A DNA stretch of 6,260 nucleotides from Succinivibrionaceae bacterium UBA3769 (lineage in GTDB: Bacteria; Pseudomonadota; Gammaproteobacteria; Enterobacterales; Succinivibrionaceae), in NCBI GenBank assembly GCA_002372325.1, contig DFFT01000138.1, positions 1 to 6,260 on the forward strand, in the 5' to 3' direction. Positions 1 through 4,267 of this stretch are shown here, one piece after another; within the stretch, counting starts at the first letter, position 1; the number at the start of each line of letters is the position of its first letter. Made by a program: the position numbers and the translations under genes. The notes under the pieces were generated by a model, which was not told the DNA's origin, ran no database searches, and saw only the letters and a list, made by a program, of their open reading frames with translations.

Positions 1-28
1 TGAACTATACATTGGGAAAGTTGTATAT

Positions 29-38
29 GAGGTGTTTT
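29..38 (+). promoter_or_regulatory. Ribosome binding site that sets the gene 1 start
   Basis: GAGG at 29-32 followed by six bases lies ideally placed before ATG at 39. The same frame is open back to a TTG at 12 and an ATG at 27, but neither has a purine-rich site at a usable distance in the visible bases, so 39 is preferred. Confidence 0.65.
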
Positions 39-890
39 ATGAATGATGAAGAACTGGGCAAGCTATTGGAGAAGATGGCATATTTCTATTGTTCCATACC
101 GGTTGCTGCTGTCAGACAAATGATACCGGATCAGTATCCTGAGGTTACTCCGGAACAGCTTGATGCCGTTTTGAAGAGATGTCAGGAGGAGCCCGGCTGG
201 CTGCCCTGTTGCGCTGTGTCCGTCAGCCTCACGGAGGAACCGGAACTGACCACCAGGAGAACAATTAAGGATGAGTACTTTTATAAAAAGTTTCTTGCCG
301 AGCGGAGTGACGGGGCTTATGCGCCTCTTCCCCCGGAGTATTTTTTCGAAAAAGGGGCCGAATTCTATGATATTCCGGAAGTTCATAGCATCAGGGATTT
401 TGCTGAGAATGATTTAGGGTTGCATGGTCAGAAGGTTGCAGATTTCACTTTGCAATGCGTCATCTGCATTAAATATGCTTTGTGTCTGAAGGACTCCTGG
501 CTTTCGATGTTTTATAACATGACTATGTTTACATCAGGTTTTCTGTTTTCGAATATGGAACAGCTGAAACGCTTGCAGGAGCTTGGTCGCGCGCTATATC
601 AGAACCTGCCGAATCCGGTGCTTTGCGGGCACAGACCGAAGGATCTGGAGAATCCTCCGGCACTGCCTGATGATATTCCCCATTCTCTTGAGACGACTCA
701 GCGCCTGGTAGGCAAGATGAAAACGGCGAACATTAATAACCTGGATGAAGTTGTGAGGGCAGGCGATAAAATTATGAAATGGACGGCATCAAAAACAGGC
801 ACCTTCAAAAGAGACGGATACAAAATCGGCAGAAATGATCCCTGTCCCTGCGGAAGCGGCAAGAAGTATAAAAAGTGCTGCGGTAAATAA
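39..890 (+). CDS. SEC-C motif (zinc-binding) domain protein, function unknown
   Basis: This is a 283-residue soluble protein from ATG 39, chosen for the GAGG six bases upstream. The last 22 residues form a textbook SEC-C motif: Cys269-x-Cys271, then GSGKKYKKCC ending at Cys280-Cys281. This is the zinc-binding tail known from SecA and from YecA-like proteins. The upstream part is mostly helical. It opens with a short domain (about 1-60: MNDEELGKLLEK...) and is followed by a segment around 85-120 containing YAPLPPEYFFEKGAEFYDI. This layout of a helical body plus terminal SEC-C resembles the many uncharacterised SEC-C proteins of Firmicutes and other bacteria, judged from memory rather than by search. 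There is no signal peptide or membrane segment. In such proteins SEC-C is generally taken as a protein- or nucleic-acid-contacting zinc module; the actual role here is unknown. The next gene starts 180 bases downstream, so shared transcription is uncertain. Confidence 0.85.
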   Translation: MNDEELGKLLEKMAYFYCSIPVAAVRQMIPDQYPEVTPEQLDAVLKRCQEEPGWLPCCAVSVSLTEEPELTTRRTIKDEYFYKKFLAERSDGAYAPLPPEYFFEKGAEFYDIPEVHSIRDFAENDLGLHGQKVADFTLQCVICIKYALCLKDSWLSMFYNMTMFTSGFLFSNMEQLKRLQELGRALYQNLPNPVLCGHRPKDLENPPALPDDIPHSLETTQRLVGKMKTANINNLDEVVRAGDKIMKWTASKTGTFKRDGYKIGRNDPCPCGSGKKYKKCCGK

Positions 891-891
891 C

Positions 892-945
892 AATACCGGC
901 CTTTAGCCCTTTTTTCATCCGGTGCCGGAGATTTCGTCCGGTATT
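892..945 (+). terminator. Possible transcript end after the SEC-C gene
   Basis: Just past the stop codon an exact 8-base inverted repeat, AATACCGG (892-899) and CCGGTATT (938-945), encloses 38 bases. Inside it a weak three-pair stem (GGC 898-900 with GCC 906-908) is followed by C and six T residues (910-915). Neither is a strong intrinsic terminator alone. Together they make this the most plausible 3' end for gene 1, with low certainty. Confidence 0.3.
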
Positions 946-995
946 AAATTCATGTTCTGACTGTTTTGCGGTTAACGATCCGTCCCGAGGCGGCG

Positions 996-1066
996 AGAAC
1001 AGCGCGGAAAGAACAGCGAACATGATAACCCCTGAATCACTGAAAGATAATTAACAGAGGAACAGC
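996..1066 (+). repeat. Short direct repeats AGAACAGCG upstream of gene 2
   Basis: AGAACAGCG occurs at 996-1004 and again at 1010-1018, 14 bases apart. The core GAACAGC recurs at 1060-1066, next to the start codon of the coiled-coil gene. The spacing and position suit a regulator site, but copies this short could also arise by chance. No convincing -35/-10 pair was found here; GATAAT at 1046-1051 resembles a -10 box but lacks a good -35. Confidence 0.3.
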
Positions 1067-1070
1067 TGAT

Positions 1071-1982
1071 ATGACAGATGCAGTAAATGATAACAACAAT
1101 GCCCCGGCTGCAATGACGGGAAATGCCGGCGCTCAGGCTGACGGGGAAGATGCTCTTGTCAGCGTTCGCCGGATATATTCCCCTGAAATGAAAAGAGAAT
1201 ACCTGGCCAAGGCGGATGAAGCCGCAAAAAATGCGACGGAAACCATCCGTCTCAACAAGGAAGCTCTGAAGATTATGGAGGAGATTACAGCAAATGTCAC
1301 TGAAATCGTAAAAAACCGCAGGCTTATAGGCAGCGTTTTGCGGCAATGCGGCGCCTATGAGGAAATGACAGATGAAAACCGCAAACAGATTGATCAGTAC
1401 GACAGTGATGAATATGAAAATGAAGAACACGAAGTCACTGACCTCCATAAACAAACTGCCCAAAACAGCATATCACTGGCTTCGAACATTTTAAAGAGTG
1501 TTGATTCCATAACACAGATGATGAATTCCGGTGGTCAGTTAGCCAATGCTGTTATGAATGCCATTGATGCCGGAGAGGCGGATGATCTTGCCCTGCAAAC
1601 GCTGGATGAGCTGAAGGAAGCCGGGAAGCAGTTCTCTAATCTGAATGTTTTACTGGGCATATCACGCGGCTATCTCACACAAGCCGGAAAGGAGCTGGAA
1701 CAAAGCAAGAAAGTTCTGGCGGGTGCTCAAAGGCTTAACGATTCTGTTAAGAATCAATTACGCGAGTTCAAAATAGTTGTTATTACCTACGAAATCGGCA
1801 ATACAAGTGATGAAATCGAAAGACTTAGAGAAGAACTCCGCAAGCAGGAAGCTAAGCTTGCGGAGCAAGAGCGGGAGCTTAAACAGCTGGAATCAGAGCA
1901 CGGGACAGACGCAAATACGTTAATCGCAAATACATTAGCCAGGAAAAACAAGCCCAAAAAGCGGCGCAAAAAACGCAAATAA
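1071..1982 (+). CDS. Unrecognised helical coiled-coil protein with basic C-terminal tail
   Basis: This 303-residue protein starts at ATG 1071, with AGAGGA (1056-1061) nine bases upstream. I do not recognise the family. Visible regions in order are: a low-complexity Asn/Ala-rich start (1-25); long amphipathic helices (about 40-95); a strongly acidic stretch with DSDEYENEEHE (111-121); further Ser/Leu/Met-rich helices (about 125-235); a clear charged heptad coiled coil (about 246-277, EIERLREELRKQEAKLAEQE and on); and a tail rich in Lys/Arg (291-303, KPKKRRKKRK). There is one Cys, no signal peptide and no membrane helix. The acidic middle and basic end could favour self-association, nucleic-acid contact or membrane-surface binding, but this is inference. 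It sits 192 bases before the ATPase operon, which has its own promoter, so it is probably a separate unit. Its codons are more A+T-rich than those of the kinase. Confidence 0.8.
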   Translation: MTDAVNDNNNAPAAMTGNAGAQADGEDALVSVRRIYSPEMKREYLAKADEAAKNATETIRLNKEALKIMEEITANVTEIVKNRRLIGSVLRQCGAYEEMTDENRKQIDQYDSDEYENEEHEVTDLHKQTAQNSISLASNILKSVDSITQMMNSGGQLANAVMNAIDAGEADDLALQTLDELKEAGKQFSNLNVLLGISRGYLTQAGKELEQSKKVLAGAQRLNDSVKNQLREFKIVVITYEIGNTSDEIERLREELRKQEAKLAEQERELKQLESEHGTDANTLIANTLARKNKPKKRRKKRK

Positions 1983-2033
1983 GACAGCAAAACCCCCTTT
2001 GCGGCCCCCGCCCATCTGAAAATATCCCCCGTG

Positions 2034-2075
2034 CTGGTTCCGGCAGCCGGGAAGCACCGCTTGAATGGGAACCAG
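2034..2075. repeat. Inverted repeat overlapping the ATPase promoter
   Basis: CTGGTTCC (2034-2041) is matched exactly by its reverse complement GGAACCAG (2068-2075), with 26 bases between. The right arm falls between the -35-like and -10 boxes of the promoter before the ATPase gene, where a bound repressor would block transcription. An alternative local hairpin around TTCCGG...CCGGGAA uses the same left arm. An operator role is inferred only from position. Confidence 0.35.
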
Positions 2076-2092
2076 ACAGGATCGGATATAAT
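2061..2092 (+). promoter_or_regulatory. Candidate sigma70-type promoter for the ATPase-DUF4276 operon
   Basis: A perfect TATAAT lies at 2087-2092. The best upstream match is TTGAAT at 2061-2066, giving a long 20-base spacer, so the promoter would be weak or activator-dependent. Transcription would start near 2099, leaving a leader of about 75-80 bases before the ATPase start. Confidence 0.5.
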
Positions 2093-2177
2093 GGCAGCTG
2101 GAATCAGGGGTGTTTTGAAGTTGTCTGCCTGTTATGAACATAGACAGAACTAAGAACCGAAACATGGAAGAGTCATG

Positions 2178-3371
2178 ATGAAGATCGAATCCGTAAAAAT
2201 TATGAACTACAAGATTTTTCAGAATGCCGAAATCAATGACATTCCGGAAATGGCTGTTTTTATCGGTAAGAACGGCAGCGGAAAAACGACTCTTTTTGAT
2301 GTTTTCGGGTTTATTCGGGACTGCCTTAACGGAAACGTAAATACCGCCCTGATGAAACGGGGCGGCTACGAGGAAGTGGTATCAAGAGACCATTTCGGTG
2401 AGGATATTTCCTTTGTCATTGAGTGCAGACTTGCCGGCAACGAGCATCTCATGACTTATGAGCTGTCTCTGGGGTTAAATGAAAACAAAAGGCCCGTGGT
2501 AAAAAAGGAGGTTCTCAGCCTGCGCCGGGGAGAGAACGGAGCTTCGTGGAAAGCGCTGGAATTTGCCGGCGGCGAAGGATTTGCGGCAGCAGTGGATCTT
2601 AATTCCGGCTTAGATACGCGGCTTACGGAAAGAAAACAGCAGAAGCTGGATGCGCCGGATATTCTGGCCCTGAAGGGGCTGGGCCAGTTCAAGGATTATG
2701 CTGCGGTAGCAGCTTTGCGAAAGCTGGTGGAAAGCTGGTACGTGTCCGATTTCCGGGCAGAGGCGGCCCGGGGCAGGCAGGAAGCGGGATACAGCGATCA
2801 GCTTTCCCGGAATGGCGATAATCTGGCGGTGGTCGCGAAATACATCTACGACAATCATCCCGGGATATTTAACGAAATCATGCAGAAAATGCAAATGCGG
2901 ATTCCCGGGGTGGAGAAGGTTGAAGCTCAGGAAACTCAGGACGGCTATGTCGTTTTGCGTTTTCAGGAAGGGCGTTTTAAGAATCCCTTTTCAGCCCGGT
3001 ATGTCTCCGACGGCACTATCAGGATGTTCAGCTACCTCTTGCTCCTCCATGATCCTCATAAGCATGCATTGCTGTGCGCGGAGGAACCGGAAAACCAGCT
3101 ATACCCGGAACTTTTGCCGGAGCTGGCTGAAGAGTTTCAGATCTATGCAGATGCTGACAGTCAGGTCTTTGTCTCAACCCATTCCCCGGATTTCCTGAAC
3201 GCCGTGCCGCTGGAGTCGATTTACTGCCTCATAAAGCAGGACGGCTACACGGTGATTAAGCGGGCCGGGGATAATCCTCTGGCGCAAAGTCTTTACGATG
3301 CCGGTGATTTACCCGGAACTCTCTGGCGGCAGGATCTTCTGACCGGCGGGCTCGCAGAGGGAAAGAGCTGA
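2178..3371 (+). CDS. AAA_21-type ABC/SMC-like ATPase, probable defence-module sensor
   Basis: This 397-residue protein is a RecF/OLD/SMC-like ATPase. Landmarks are: an N-terminal MKIESVKIMNYKIFQ strand typical of this group; Walker A IGKNGSGKTT (29-38); a signature-like YVSDGTIRMFSYLLLL (276-291) replacing the ABC LSGGQ; Walker B running into EEPENQLYPELL (302-313, Glu302/Glu303 as the acidic and catalytic pair); and a switch histidine in FVSTHSPDFLN (His335). The middle (about 60-265) is the variable region separating the two nucleotide-binding halves and lacks a long coiled coil. The protein is complete, and its length suits stand-alone AAA_21 ATPases. ATG 2175 and 2178 are adjacent; GGAAGAG (2166-2172) is better spaced for 2178. 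No TOPRIM domain follows within the chain; instead the DUF4276 gene starts two bases after the stop. The family is known from defence systems, where such ATPases dimerise and control an effector; that role here is inferred. Confidence 0.92.
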   Translation: MKIESVKIMNYKIFQNAEINDIPEMAVFIGKNGSGKTTLFDVFGFIRDCLNGNVNTALMKRGGYEEVVSRDHFGEDISFVIECRLAGNEHLMTYELSLGLNENKRPVVKKEVLSLRRGENGASWKALEFAGGEGFAAAVDLNSGLDTRLTERKQQKLDAPDILALKGLGQFKDYAAVAALRKLVESWYVSDFRAEAARGRQEAGYSDQLSRNGDNLAVVAKYIYDNHPGIFNEIMQKMQMRIPGVEKVEAQETQDGYVVLRFQEGRFKNPFSARYVSDGTIRMFSYLLLLHDPHKHALLCAEEPENQLYPELLPELAEEFQIYADADSQVFVSTHSPDFLNAVPLESIYCLIKQDGYTVIKRAGDNPLAQSLYDAGDLPGTLWRQDLLTGGLAEGKS

Positions 3372-3373
3372 TA

Positions 3374-3922
3374 ATGAAGATTGTTTTCCTTTTGGAGGAG
3401 CGTTCCATGAAGGCTCTTCTTGATATTATTCTTCCTCGCATACTCCCTGATAATGTCGATTTTGTAACCATTCCTCATGACGGGAAGTCAGATTTGCGGA
3501 AATCATTGCCCATTAAGCTGTGCGGGTGGAATGAACCCGACACCACCTTTGTCGTGCTGCACGACCAGGACTCTAACGATTGCCGGCAGCTCAAAAATGA
3601 ACTTGCGGCATTATGCTCCGGTTTTGGAAAACGAGTACTCATCCGGATTCCCTGCCACGAAATGGAATCCTGGTACTGGGGAGATTTGGCAGCAGTAAGC
3701 GCTGCCTATGGCAAGGATCTTACCCATCTTGGCAGGAACAGGATCTATCGGGATCCTGATGCCATCGTTAATCCCAAGAGAGAGCTGAAAAGATACCTTC
3801 CGGAGCTGACTCAGATAGACGGCGCAAAACGCATTGCTCCCCATATGGATCTCCGGAACAACACCTCCTATAGCTTTGGGGTCTTTTTTAAAGGGATTCA
3901 GTCGCTGTGCGAACCCGGATAA
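3374..3922 (+). CDS. DUF4276 family protein (TOPRIM-like), partner of the ATPase
   Basis: This 182-residue protein matches the DUF4276 pattern throughout: MKIVFLLEERS (Glu8/Glu9 at the end of the first strand), HDGKSDLRKSLP (35-46), FVVLHDQDSNDC (59-70, acidic Asp64/Asp66/Asp69), RIPCHEMESWYWGDLAAV (91-108), RDPDAIVNPKRELKRYLP (126-143), and GAKRIAPHMDL then SYSFGVFFKGIQSL (150-178). One early Glu followed by a DxDxxD strand is the TOPRIM metal-site arrangement, so a Mg-dependent nuclease-like activity is plausible but unproven for DUF4276. The start at 3374 is two bases after the ATPase stop, with GAGGGAAAGAG (3357-3367) as ribosome site inside the previous gene, so translation is coupled. 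Split ATPase plus TOPRIM parallels PARIS AriA/AriB, whose effector is a different family (DUF4435), and fused OLD/GajA. It could instead be a regulator of the ATPase. Confidence 0.9.
   Translation: MKIVFLLEERSMKALLDIILPRILPDNVDFVTIPHDGKSDLRKSLPIKLCGWNEPDTTFVVLHDQDSNDCRQLKNELAALCSGFGKRVLIRIPCHEMESWYWGDLAAVSAAYGKDLTHLGRNRIYRDPDAIVNPKRELKRYLPELTQIDGAKRIAPHMDLRNNTSYSFGVFFKGIQSLCEPG
3394..3400 (+). promoter_or_regulatory. Internal Shine-Dalgarno inside the DUF4276 gene
   Basis: GGAGGAG (3394-3400) stands six bases before the in-frame ATG at 3407 (Met12). It is stronger than the site serving the annotated start. A product from Met12 would lack the first strand and its glutamates, so 3374 is kept as the functional start. 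The motif also simply encodes Leu-Glu-Glu-Arg, so it may be incidental. Confidence 0.35.
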
Positions 3923-4267
3923 AGCAGGTTTGCGGCGGCCGCATCCCAGCCGATAATAATCAGCCGGCCATGCCGAGCCGTTCTGAGGCACATCTTCCGC
4001 AGATCCCGGCATAATCAGTCATCCCGTTTGACAGACGTCAGCGCCGGCCCGAAAAATCCGCTTCGGCACGAATATTAATCACATATTTTGTGTCCGTATC
4101 AGAATTTTATTGCGGATGTCATGTTAACTTCCTATACTTTTCAAAAAATCTGCGCCTGAAAAGAGATCCCGCCGAAACAATCTGAAACCTGCTGCCGCGA
4201 TATTCCATGATGAAGGCCAGGACTTACACGGATCTCAACTAAATGCTTCCCATTCCCGGAGTTCAAT
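3923..4267. other. 345-base spacer between the defence-like operon and the kinase
   Basis: No open frame here has the length or ribosome site expected of a gene. The longest, 26 codons from ATG 4243, overlaps the kinase start out of frame and lacks its own site. The left half is G+C-rich with small palindromes (GCGGCCGC at 3936-3943; CCGAA/TTCGG at 4049-4066), but no stem is followed by a T run, so no intrinsic terminator could be assigned to the DUF4276 gene. The section 4070-4110 turns A+T-rich just before the kinase promoter, as an UP-like element would. About 120 bases of untranslated leader follow that promoter. Confidence 0.6.
4110..4138 (+). promoter_or_regulatory. Sigma70-type promoter for the kinase gene
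   Basis: TTGCGG (4110-4115) and TATACT (4133-4138) are separated by exactly 17 bases and preceded by A+T-rich sequence. Transcription would begin near 4145. It makes the kinase the first gene of its own transcript, independent of the ATPase operon. Confidence 0.6.

Noticed and set aside
972..1463. A 163-codon minus-strand frame with a hydrophobic, membrane-like segment
   Set aside because: It is antisense to the start of the coiled-coil gene. The hydrophobic run is the complement of Asn/Asp/Glu/Lys-rich codons, a usual artefact, and no ribosome site supports it.
1987..2002. GCAAA/TTTGC hairpin after the coiled-coil gene as a terminator
   Set aside because: The stem is five pairs, mostly A-T, and a C/G-rich stretch follows instead of a T run.
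2812..3198. A 128-codon + strand frame inside the ATPase gene
   Set aside because: It is a shifted frame of the ATPase, which contains its diagnostic EEPEN and STHS motifs over this same stretch.
3611..4012. A 133-codon minus-strand frame covering the end of the DUF4276 gene
   Set aside because: It is antisense to a well-supported gene, and its translation has no recognisable motif.
4049..4066. CCGAA/TTCGG hairpin as a terminator of the DUF4276 operon
   Set aside because: It lies over 120 bases past the stop, is short, and no T run follows it on the + strand.
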